From Acidobacteriota bacterium (lineage in GTDB: Bacteria; Acidobacteriota; Blastocatellia; RBC074): a stretch of DNA of 9,065 bases. The stretch's first letter is position 1; each line of letters starts with the position of its first letter. The notes beneath the pieces are model-generated. The model made no database searches. It saw nothing but the letters and a program-made list of their open reading frames with translations, and had not been told where the DNA came from. Location of the stretch: assembly GCA_013140935.1 (NCBI GenBank), contig JABFSD010000848.1, positions 1 through 9,065 of the forward strand, read 5' to 3'. Positions 1 through 6,311 of this stretch are shown here, piece by piece. Position numbers and translations under genes: made by a program.

Positions 1-177
1 ATCTACGACGAGCTTTTCATTGCCCGGCGGATTGCTCGTGTCCAACCGCAAGATCGCCTGAAAGTGGCGCATGGTTTCTTCTTCGAGTTTTGCCCAATCC
101 GGTTGGGTTTGAGCGGATGAGACAGATGGGGCGAATAGGGCAAATAGGCCAAATAGTAGTGATAGTAAGATTTTCAT
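1..177 (-). CDS. M20/M25/M40-family metallopeptidase, N-terminal fragment (runs off window)
   Basis: Only the first 59 codons are inside the window; the gene continues past base 1. The visible protein begins MKILLSLLFGLFALFAPSVS, a lipophilic signal peptide probably cleaved near SSA-Q23. It is followed by QPDWAKLEEETMRHFQAILR and LDTSNPPGNE. The combination of a helix ending in 'F(Q)AIL(R)LDTSNPPGNE' is the standard opening of secreted M20-type zinc peptidases (carboxypeptidase/dipeptidase class), which remove amino acids from peptides or acyl amides. The zinc ligands would lie downstream and cannot be checked. The start at 177 is supported by AGGAG seven bases upstream. It is the fourth gene of the minus-strand operon, 50 bases after the serine hydrolase stop. 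The signal-peptide core uses CTA leucine codons in a 9-base tandem repeat, unlike the neighbouring genes. Family call is fairly sure, substrate unknown. Confidence 0.75.
   Translation of the reverse strand, partial: MKILLSLLFGLFALFAPSVSSAQTQPDWAKLEEETMRHFQAILRLDTSNPPGNEKLVVD
121..156 (-). repeat. 9-base tandem repeat encoding the signal-peptide core
   Basis: Read on the minus strand, four successive 9-mers are CTATTTGGC, CTATTTGCC, CTATTCGCC and CCATCTGTC. They encode LFG, LFA, LFA, PSV of the peptidase signal peptide. The first three units differ by one or two bases; the fourth is degenerate. The 9-base period keeps the reading frame, so each unit adds three residues. Confidence 0.6.
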
Positions 178-227
178 GCGATAGCTCCTGAATAATGAAA
201 GTGTTAGCGACCAATCGTTGCGCGAAT

Positions 228-1724
228 CTATTTCTTTTTCGGTACGGCTTCCATCAACAACGCCAACGCCTGCTTGAGCGCACGCTCGCCCGGCGCGCTG
301 CCGCGATAATGACCGAGACGAACCACCACCAGATCGTGCGAGGGAATCATCATCGTGTATTGCCCGCCTGCGCCCGCCATATAAAACATCTCTTTCGGCA
401 CAGGGTATCCGCCGTCGCCGTTGAGCCAGAAAAAGCCGCCGTAAATCGGTCGCCCATCGGCTTTCCAAGCAGGCGCGAGCGTTTGCACGAACTTGACGAA
501 CTCCGGCGACAGCAAGCGTTCGCCGTTCCATACGCCGTCTTGCAAATAAAGATTGGCGAGTCGCGCCCAATCGCGTGCGGAGGCGAATTCATAGCCCTGC
601 GTCAGAAAATTTCCGAACGAGTCGGTTTCCATCAACATCGTACTCATGCCCAACTTGTCGAGCAGCGCGCGACGCGGGAATGACAAATAATCTTCGCCGC
701 GTTTTTCCACGGCAAGGCGAATCAGGTAATTCGTCAGCACCGGATCGGTGTTGCGATAGCGTCCAACCTGACCGGGCAGCCATTGTTGCGGGCGCGTCGC
801 GGCGTAACGAAACAGATTTTCGCTGCCGGTGTAAAGATACAAATGATCGGGGTAGCGTCCATCGTCCACGTAATCAGGGTCTTGCGGCGCACGAATGCGA
901 ATGCCGCTCGACATATTCAAAATGTCGGCGATGCGAATTTTGGCGCGCGGGTCGTTGGCACCTTGCCATTCGGGAATCGGCGCGGCCTGTTCGAGTTTGT
1001 AAACACCTTGCTTGATGAGCGTGCCCAGCAGCGTCGCCGTCAGGCTTTTGCCCATTGACCAGCTTTCGAGGGGCGTTTGTGCCGTAATGCCCGCGCCATA
1101 GCGTTCGCCGACGAGCTTGCCTTTCCACGTCACGACGAACGCCGCCGTCATTCCCTTTTCGTCAGCGAAGGCTGCGTCAATCGCTTGTTTGAATTTGTCA
1201 GCATTTATCTCCTTTGGGATCTCTTTGGGCAGCGTTGTCGCCGGCAACTTATCGCCCATCGGCCACGGCTGTTGGTCAGCGGCAGGCAACTTGCTGGTGA
1301 CGGCAACGGGTTTGAAATTCAATTCGTTTTTGTCGAGCGGCAACGCGATGCAACCTTGCGAACCAAAATGTTTCGCCACCCGCTTGACGCCGTTGGGCAA
1401 CGTGACAGTGATGGATTTATTCGCGCGATCAATCGCGGGCTTGCCCAGCTTGGCGCGTTCGTCAAACGGCGCAGTGAAACCGCCTACGTTGGCCGCTGCG
1501 AAATCGGGGTCGAGTCCGGTGATGAATACCGCCGAACACATCACTTTGGCGAAGCCCGCTGCGTGATGAGTGAGCGCATCACCCGGCGGCGGCTCGTAAG
1601 ACGTATTCAGTTCGAGCGACTTGGCGCGTGCGATCAGGGCTTCGATTTGCGGCGAACGCGCGCGTTGCGCCAACGCCAGCGAAACCAACGCGAGCAATAC
1701 AAAAACTACGTTTCTTTTTTTCAT
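228..1724 (-). CDS. Secreted SxxK serine hydrolase (beta-lactamase class C / 6-aminohexanoate-dimer hydrolase-like) with N-terminal extra domain
   Basis: A 498-residue exported hydrolase, probably an esterase, amidase or peptidase rather than an antibiotic-resistance lactamase. The signal peptide is residues 1-19 (MKKRNVVFVLLALVSLALA, cleavage before Q20). Residues about 45-135 form an extra domain with C63 (KVMCSAVFITGLDP) and C125 (GSQGCIALP), which could pair as a disulfide. The catalytic domain spans about 175-495: S223-M-G-K226 (nucleophile and base), Y323-R-N325 (the YxN motif), and a glycine-rich segment AGAGGQ at 450-455 in place of the usual KTG/HxG motif, as seen in the NylB-like branch. 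The ATG at 1724 was preferred to that at 1733 because AAGG at 1734-1737 lies nine bases before the former and directly abuts the latter. It is the third gene of the operon, 13 bases after the propeller gene. Fold and mechanism confident; substrate unknown. Confidence 0.88.
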   Translation of the reverse strand: MKKRNVVFVLLALVSLALAQRARSPQIEALIARAKSLELNTSYEPPPGDALTHHAAGFAKVMCSAVFITGLDPDFAAANVGGFTAPFDERAKLGKPAIDRANKSITVTLPNGVKRVAKHFGSQGCIALPLDKNELNFKPVAVTSKLPAADQQPWPMGDKLPATTLPKEIPKEINADKFKQAIDAAFADEKGMTAAFVVTWKGKLVGERYGAGITAQTPLESWSMGKSLTATLLGTLIKQGVYKLEQAAPIPEWQGANDPRAKIRIADILNMSSGIRIRAPQDPDYVDDGRYPDHLYLYTGSENLFRYAATRPQQWLPGQVGRYRNTDPVLTNYLIRLAVEKRGEDYLSFPRRALLDKLGMSTMLMETDSFGNFLTQGYEFASARDWARLANLYLQDGVWNGERLLSPEFVKFVQTLAPAWKADGRPIYGGFFWLNGDGGYPVPKEMFYMAGAGGQYTMMIPSHDLVVVRLGHYRGSAPGERALKQALALLMEAVPKKK

Positions 1725-1733
1725 CACGGTCAT

Positions 1734-1737
1734 CCTT
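1734..1737 (-). promoter_or_regulatory. Ribosome binding site that decides the start of the second serine hydrolase
   Basis: Minus-strand AAGG sits nine bases before the ATG at 1724 and zero bases before the ATG at 1733. The shorter product (MKKRN...) therefore fits translation initiation better, and also gives a normal signal peptide beginning Met-Lys-Lys-Arg. Confidence 0.55.
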
Positions 1738-3090
1738 TTACTTGATCGCCATCAGGCTGGCTGACGTGCGGAAATACAGCACGCCTTGCGAAATCGCGGG
1801 CGTCGCCAGACACGGCTCACCCAAATCGTTTTTCGCTAGCACTTCAAATTTCGGCCCGGCTTTGAGTACGTAAATGACGCCTTGTTCCGTCGGGCAATAA
1901 ATCTTGCCGTCCGCCGCCACCAACGAAGCCGAACAAGCCGAATCAGCGCCCAGCCGCTCTTCGAACATCTTTTCGCCCGTCTTGAAATCGAAACAGCGCA
2001 CCACGCCATTGTGATTGGCGAGATAAATGTATCCGCTGTATACGACCGGCGTTGAAAGATAAGAGCCGCCATTGGGTACGCTCCAGGCAACGCTGTCATT
2101 GCTGGTCTTGCCTTCTTCGAGCGAGATGTCGCCTGTCGCTGAAGGCCGCACGGCGAATAGCGGCGTCTTCCCGCCATGGGCATTGGTCAATACCAGCAAG
2201 CCGTCAGCCACAAACGGCGTAGGCACAGGAATGTCTCCGCCGCCGCGCAAGCGCCACAACTCCTTACCTGTCTCGAAATCGTAAGAAACGATGTAAGGAT
2301 AGCCATTCGCTACGATCTGTGTGCGCGTGCCGTCGTTGTAAATAAACGGCGTACCCCAACTGCTCTCACACGCGCCTTTGCGCGAAGTGCGCCACAACTC
2401 TTTACCATCCGCCAAACTCAAGGCTGCGAGGAATGGGTCTTTCGGGTCATCGCACAGCAACACGATGCGGTCTTGATGCAACGCGGGCGAACTGCTGTAA
2501 CCCCATGCGATGCTGCGCCACGTCACGTTGATCGCGCCGAGGTCTTTTTGCCAAAGCAGCTTGCCTTTCAGGTCGAGGCAATACAGCCCATCCCCGCCGA
2601 AAAATCCGATCAGATGTTTGCCGTCGGTCACCAGCGTCGTATTCGCGTGCGAAGCCTTTTCGTGCCGCACCGTAACCGGTTTAGCCGTGCGAATGGTTTG
2701 CTCCCATTTCGTCTTGCCCGACTTTTTGTCGAGACACAGAATCATCCAACGCTGTTCGTCATTGTCTTGGGCGGGACCTACGTCGCCGTAATAGCCGATG
2801 CGCAACGAAGCCTTGCCTTCTTTCGGCACGGCGGTAGCGAGATAGATGCGGTCTTTCCATAAGATCGGACTCGCATGTCCCAAGCCCGGAACGGCTACGC
2901 GCCACTGCACGCCGGAGTCTTTGCCGGTTTCGTTCACATTCCAAGTCGCGCGCGTAGCGAACCCCTCGGCTACGCCACGCGCGCCGGGGCCGCGAAACTC
3001 CGGCCAGTTTTGCTCCGGTGCGTAATTGAATGCCGCCGCAGGCAAAGCCATCAGCGAAGTTTTCATGAAAGAACGGCGTGTGAATGACAT
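1738..3090 (-). CDS. Tat-exported PQQ-like beta-propeller repeat protein
   Basis: A 450-residue protein beginning MSFTRRSFMKTSLMALPAAA, a twin-arginine signal (R5-R6, then SFMK) followed by a short hydrophobic stretch. The mature part opens with NWPEFRGPGARG, typical of large PQQ-like/BamB-like propellers in Acidobacteriota and Planctomycetes. Blade-end repeats with the pattern 'x-x-D-x-x-(T/S)GK-x-x-W' recur near residues 119-131 (CLDKKSGKTKW), 171-183 (CLDLKGKLLW), 223-234 (SLADGKELWR), 269-281 (DFETGKELWR) and 366-378 (DFKTGEKMF). No heme-binding CxxCH is present, so it is not a quinohemoprotein. Such proteins may be substrate-binding, scaffolding or quinoprotein-like; no enzymatic activity can be shown here. 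GAGG eight bases upstream supports the start, and keeping it retains the twin arginines. It lies 23 bases after the first serine hydrolase and 13 bases before the second. Confidence 0.88.
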   Translation of the reverse strand: MSFTRRSFMKTSLMALPAAAFNYAPEQNWPEFRGPGARGVAEGFATRATWNVNETGKDSGVQWRVAVPGLGHASPILWKDRIYLATAVPKEGKASLRIGYYGDVGPAQDNDEQRWMILCLDKKSGKTKWEQTIRTAKPVTVRHEKASHANTTLVTDGKHLIGFFGGDGLYCLDLKGKLLWQKDLGAINVTWRSIAWGYSSSPALHQDRIVLLCDDPKDPFLAALSLADGKELWRTSRKGACESSWGTPFIYNDGTRTQIVANGYPYIVSYDFETGKELWRLRGGGDIPVPTPFVADGLLVLTNAHGGKTPLFAVRPSATGDISLEEGKTSNDSVAWSVPNGGSYLSTPVVYSGYIYLANHNGVVRCFDFKTGEKMFEERLGADSACSASLVAADGKIYCPTEQGVIYVLKAGPKFEVLAKNDLGEPCLATPAISQGVLYFRTSASLMAIK

Positions 3091-3113
3091 AAAAGTTTCC
3101 TCTTTGTTTTGGG

Positions 3114-4457
3114 TTATTTGGCTTGCCGCCGCAGCGTTCTGCCGCCTGCGTGCAAAAATTCTGCCTTGCCGTTGGCGTCTGCAATCAACACGAACTCATT
3201 GCCCAATCCTGCGAAACGCATCTGACCGATTTTTTGTACCGGAGATTGCCTGGTGCCGGTCTTGGCGATCAGCTTGCCGTCTTGCAACGCGATCTCAATG
3301 GTAGTCGAGCCATCACCGAAGACACCGATGCAATTGCGCATCTCGACTTCGGTCATCGTAATGGGTTGCGGTTTCGTTTCCGCTTTCGCCGCGAACGGCA
3401 ACATCAGTTCAGAAGCCTTTTCGAGCGTTTTGTTCAAACTGCCGCCGGATTTGTTGATGGTGAGGATGATGCCGATGCGCTGTGCGGGAGCCATGCGAAT
3501 AAATGAACCGTAACCGCTGCGCGAGCCGCCGTGTTCGACCAGCTTCACGCCGCGCTGCGTTGCGAGCGTCAGGCCGTAGCCGTATTTGTTTTGCGATCCT
3601 GGCAGGTTCGCGCGTGGCGTCATCATCGTGGCAATCAACGAAGGTGCTAACACTTGTTTGCCTTCTAACTGTCCGCCGTTCAAAAACGCGATCACCCAAC
3701 GCGACAGATCGAGCGCGCTTGAAAACATCGAACCCGCCGGCCAGTTGCCCGCATTGTCGGCGGCGGGGCGAATGATCTTCCCATCTTCGTGCCCTTGCGC
3801 CAGCGGATAAGTCAACGCCAGCGTAGGCCGAAACGTAGTTCGTTGCATGCCCAGTGGCTTGAACAAGCTTTCATTTAATTGATCGGCGTAAGCCTTGCCG
3901 CTGACGGCTTCGATCAAATAGCCCGCGAGCCAGAAGTTGGGATTGGAATAGGAATAAACCTTGTCAGGTTCGGCAAAGAAGAAATCGTCTCGCAACGCGC
4001 GTACCGTCTCGCCCAGCGCTTCGTCATCGTGCTTGCCGAACATCGTCGCCGTATCTTTCAACCCCGACAGATGGCTCAACAACTGGTTCGCCGTGAGCGC
4101 CGCAATTTTCCCGCTCAACCCTTTGGCGTACTTGCCAATCGGTTCGTCGAGCCGGAGCTTGCCCTGTTCGGCCAATTGCACCAGCGCCGCCGCCGTGAAC
4201 ATCTTCGTCGTCGAACCCAAACGAAACAGCATATCGGGCGTCACTGGCGCATTGGTTTCGACATTCGCCGTGCCGAAGCCTTTCGCGTAAATCACCTGCG
4301 AGCCACGCACGATGACGAGGCTTGCGCCGGGCGCATTGGTTTCCTGCAACTCGGCCACGATGACTTTTTCGAGTTCGCTAAAATCGGGCTGTTGTGCCCA
4401 CACGCATTGGCACACGCACAACAGCGCGATGATGAATGACCAGCATTTCATTCGCAT
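3114..4457 (-). CDS. Secreted SxxK serine hydrolase (beta-lactamase / D-aminopeptidase-like)
   Basis: A 447-residue exported enzyme of the class C beta-lactamase superfamily, probably cleaving an ester, amide or D-amino-acid peptide. The signal peptide is about 1-21 (KCWSFIIALLCVCQCVWA). The catalytic domain spans about 27-345: S82-T-T-K85 (nucleophile and base, in FRLGSTTKMF), Y170-S-N172 (YxN motif) and H309-G-G311 (third motif), all intact. A separate C-terminal domain of about 370-445 (beginning near C376-IGVFGD) resembles the beta-rich tails seen on many such hydrolases. The start at 4457 has AAAGGA about six bases upstream; the in-frame ATG at 4451 is the alternative. It is the first gene of the minus-strand operon, divergent from the transporter gene. 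Two different hydrolases of this fold flank one propeller gene, suggesting distinct substrates rather than a tandem duplication. Substrate unknown. Confidence 0.9.
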   Translation of the reverse strand: MRMKCWSFIIALLCVCQCVWAQQPDFSELEKVIVAELQETNAPGASLVIVRGSQVIYAKGFGTANVETNAPVTPDMLFRLGSTTKMFTAAALVQLAEQGKLRLDEPIGKYAKGLSGKIAALTANQLLSHLSGLKDTATMFGKHDDEALGETVRALRDDFFFAEPDKVYSYSNPNFWLAGYLIEAVSGKAYADQLNESLFKPLGMQRTTFRPTLALTYPLAQGHEDGKIIRPAADNAGNWPAGSMFSSALDLSRWVIAFLNGGQLEGKQVLAPSLIATMMTPRANLPGSQNKYGYGLTLATQRGVKLVEHGGSRSGYGSFIRMAPAQRIGIILTINKSGGSLNKTLEKASELMLPFAAKAETKPQPITMTEVEMRNCIGVFGDGSTTIEIALQDGKLIAKTGTRQSPVQKIGQMRFAGLGNEFVLIADANGKAEFLHAGGRTLRRQAK

Positions 4458-4567
4458 GACAGTTCCTTTTGGGTTTCGATTTAGCTAAACAATGATTGCG
4501 CGGTAAAGTGTCGCACCCCGACAAGAGAAAGGGCAACGTCGGGTTCGTCTTCAAATAAACACGAACG
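4458..4567. other. Divergent intergenic region, hydrolase-operon side
   Basis: This stretch must hold the 5' leader and probably the promoter of the minus-strand hydrolase operon. I see no convincing -35/-10 pair on either strand and no recognisable operator or riboswitch. A 6-base inverted pair CCCGAC/GTCGGG (4517-4522 and 4538-4543) is present but short. Confidence 0.4.
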
Positions 4568-4674
4568 AGACAGGATTCACAGGATTTTCAGGATTCACAG
4601 GATGAAGAAGAAAGCTGAAATGCCTATGCCTATTGACCATCTTGTGAATCCTGAAAATCCTGTGAATCCTGTCT
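4568..4674. repeat. Long inverted repeat built from a 9-base CAGGATTCA unit
   Basis: The left arm (4568-4604) and right arm (4638-4674) are reverse complements over 37 positions with a single mismatch at 4600/4642, which would be a G-U pair if transcribed from the plus strand. The 33-base spacer is 4605-4637. Each arm is itself a tandem of 9-mers: CAGGATTCA, CAGGATTTT, CAGGATTCA, CAGGATG. The RNA would form a very stable stem. The right arm ends 13 bases before the transporter ATG and 10 bases before its upstream GTG. Similar CAGGATT-type elements are, from memory, dispersed in Acidobacteriota and other environmental genomes. No transposase or target duplication is visible, so a passive or trans-mobilised dispersed repeat is the best reading. 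Confidence 0.88.
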
Positions 4675-4687
4675 AATTTCTTCTGTG

Positions 4688-5935
4688 ATGAAAAAAATCA
4701 ATCTGACCGGCTGGATCATTCTGGGCATGGTCTGCGGCATCGCCGCCGGGCTGCTCGCCCCCAACGTCGCGCGCGAACTCACGCCGCTCGGCAACATCTT
4801 CCTGCGCGCAGTCAAAGCGATCATGGCTCCGCTGATTTTCGGCGCACTCATTTCGGCGATTGCAGGGACGGGCGATTTGAAGGCTATGGGACGGCTGGGG
4901 CTGCGAACCTTTGTGTATTTTTGGATCGTCACGACGCTGGCGCTGGCGTGCGGAATGCTGACGGCGCTGGCAATGAAACCCGGCCTTGGCGTAATGCTGA
5001 CTGCCGCCAAGACAAATGACTTGCCATTGGGTAACGTCACGCCGATGAGTTTCGGCGCGATGCTCGAACAGGTCATTCCCAACAGTCTGATTGATGCGAT
5101 GGCGCGCGGCGACGTATTGCAGATCGTCGTCTTTTGCACGGCGCTTGGTGTGGCGTGCGCTACGTTGGGCGAACCCGCGCGTCCGCTGGTGTCCTTTGCC
5201 GAAGCGTTGGCGCAAGCCATGTTTCGCGTGACGCATTACGTGATGTGGCTCGCGCCGTTGGGCGTCGCCGCCGCCGTTGCCGTCACCGTCGCCAACGGCG
5301 GCTTGGGCGCATTGGGCGCACTCGGCAAACTTGTCATGACGCTTTACGTCGCGCTGGCTTTATTCACCTTGCTCGTCTTGCTGCCGCTGTTCCTTTGGTC
5401 GCGCGTCTCGTGGCGGCAGTTTTATCAACTCATGCGCGAACCCTTCCTGCTCGCCGTGACGACGACCTCAAGCGGCGTAGCCTTGCCGCCCCTGCTCGAA
5501 AACCTCGAACGCGCGGGCTTGTCAAAACGCATCAGCGGCTTCGTCTTGCCCGCCTGCTTTTGTTTCAACCTGACGGGTACGACGCTTTACATCCCGATTG
5601 CCGTGTTGTTCACGGCGCAAGCGGCGGGCGTAACTCTCAGCGTCAAACAACTCGCGTTGTTGTTCGTGACGCTAATGATTACCAGCAAAGGCGCACCCGC
5701 GGTGCCGCGTTCGTCGCTGCTCATCATTGTCGGCGCGCTCAACTCGCTGCACCTGCCGCTCGAAGGCGTCGCGCTGTTGTTGAGCGTAGAAGTCGCAATG
5801 GACCCGGTACGCACCGGCGTCAACATCCTCGGCCACGGCGTAGCCCCACTTGTCATCGCCCGCTGGGAAAGCGAACCGCTACCCGCCGCGCCTTTGTTGC
5901 AGGATGAACAACTGGTTTGGGAAGCCATGCAATGA
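4688..5935 (+). CDS. DAACS-family dicarboxylate/amino acid:cation symporter (DctA/GltP-like)
   Basis: A 415-residue polytopic inner-membrane transporter matching the family length (about 400-440), predicted to import dicarboxylates or acidic/neutral amino acids with cations. Landmarks in order: first membrane helix about 9-25; the HP1 region with TTTSSGVALPP (about 258-268); helix 7 with FNLTGTTLY (293-301) where relatives have N-x-D-G-T; HP2 with TSKGAPAVPRSS (332-343), like the SSKG of DctA; and helix 8 with D372-P-V-R375-T-G-V-N379, keeping the Asp, Arg and Asn that contact substrate in GltPh. Two ion-site acids of GltPh are absent: Asp312 is replaced by T296, and Asp405 by H383 (Asn in DctA). 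No Shine-Dalgarno is visible before ATG 4688 or the alternative GTG 4685. It is divergent from the hydrolase operon and overlaps the next gene. Family sure; substrate and coupling ion open. Confidence 0.92.
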   Translation: MKKINLTGWIILGMVCGIAAGLLAPNVARELTPLGNIFLRAVKAIMAPLIFGALISAIAGTGDLKAMGRLGLRTFVYFWIVTTLALACGMLTALAMKPGLGVMLTAAKTNDLPLGNVTPMSFGAMLEQVIPNSLIDAMARGDVLQIVVFCTALGVACATLGEPARPLVSFAEALAQAMFRVTHYVMWLAPLGVAAAVAVTVANGGLGALGALGKLVMTLYVALALFTLLVLLPLFLWSRVSWRQFYQLMREPFLLAVTTTSSGVALPPLLENLERAGLSKRISGFVLPACFCFNLTGTTLYIPIAVLFTAQAAGVTLSVKQLALLFVTLMITSKGAPAVPRSSLLIIVGALNSLHLPLEGVALLLSVEVAMDPVRTGVNILGHGVAPLVIARWESEPLPAAPLLQDEQLVWEAMQ

Positions 5936-6243
5936 AGCGACCCTTCACCTTGCGTGATTTGCCCCTTAAGCAAGGCGATGATTTTTGCGAGTGCAAGCAC
6001 TACTCAAATTTGCATATCAAATTTCCTAACGGCTCAGACAAGCGCCCTGACATTTCGATTTTCTGTAACGAGCCAACTGAAACGGACACCGGTGTATCTG
6101 AAGCCGTAATCGAAATCATCAGTCGCGGCTACGAAAAGAAAGACCTCGAACTCCGCCCACCGGTTTACCTGTCACAAGGCGTCAAAGACATTTTGGTGTT
6201 CGATCCTTACACCGAAATCATCTATCACTTCACCGCCGACTGA
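5932..6243 (+). CDS. Short Uma2-family (DUF820) restriction-endonuclease-fold protein
   Basis: A 103-residue protein; typical Uma2 proteins are about 180-200, so this is a minimal form. The recognisable core is P39-D40-ISIFCNEP, then EAVIE61-IISRGYEKK70, then GVKDILVFDPYTE (83-95). This matches the Uma2 order of 'PD', 'E(V/I)xS' and Lys that form a PD-(D/E)xK-like site, followed by the 'GVxxYWxVDP' strand. The N-terminal half of a normal Uma2, with its 'YELIDGE' segment, is missing, although residues 1-38 (LPLKQGDDFCECKHYSNLHI) look like a coherent replacement. The start ATG overlaps the transporter stop as ATGA (5932-5935), implying translational coupling; an upstream in-frame ATG at 5917 would lie inside the transporter gene. 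Uma2 proteins are nuclease-like but their roles are largely unknown. Family call moderate to good; activity untested. Confidence 0.75.
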   Translation: MKRPFTLRDLPLKQGDDFCECKHYSNLHIKFPNGSDKRPDISIFCNEPTETDTGVSEAVIEIISRGYEKKDLELRPPVYLSQGVKDILVFDPYTEIIYHFTAD

Positions 6244-6258
6244 GAGCAACAGCATCAA

Positions 6259-6298
6259 TCACCTCTCACCGTCACGTTGCAGTGCGGCTGTCAGGTGA
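6259..6298. terminator. Imperfect palindrome between convergent genes, candidate bidirectional terminator
   Basis: TCACCT (6259-6264) pairs with AGGTGA (6293-6298). Inside it CCG-T-CAC (6269-6275) pairs with GTG-CGG (6282-6287) around a 6-base loop. It is the only structured element in the 68 bases between the Uma2 stop and the TIM-barrel stop. There is no U-tract on either strand, so intrinsic termination is uncertain. Confidence 0.35.
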
Positions 6299-6311
6299 CA
6301 ATCTAAATCCG

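Noticed and set aside
195..683. Plus-strand frames across the hydrolase and propeller genes (for example 195-683, 2176-2862, 3879-4439)
   Set aside because: All lie opposite genes with clear catalytic motifs or repeats, and their translations show no recognisable fold, signal or ribosome site.
3252..3263. KTG (residues 399-401) in the C-terminal tail of the first serine hydrolase as its third catalytic motif
   Set aside because: It is outside the catalytic domain; H309-G-G311 occupies the expected place and fits the family.
4517..4543. CCCGAC/GTCGGG inverted pair as an operator or riboswitch
   Set aside because: Only six paired bases around a 15-base loop; expected by chance and without supporting sequence conservation.
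4568..4674. CRISPR-like array or insertion-sequence end
   Set aside because: The period is nine bases with no spacers, and there is no transposase or flanking duplication.
4685..4687. GTG as the transporter start
   Set aside because: It adds one residue only and has no better ribosome site than the adjacent ATG at 4688, so the ATG was kept.
4630..5236. Minus-strand open frames with a QDSQDFQDSQD ending or start, opposite the transporter gene
   Set aside because: They are antisense shadows of the transporter; the QDSQD repeat is just the 9-base inverted repeat read in frame.
5134..5907. A 257-residue plus-strand frame inside the transporter gene
   Set aside because: Arginine-rich, low-complexity composition typical of a shifted frame of a GC-rich gene; no domain seen, and the overlapping transporter frame has full family motifs.
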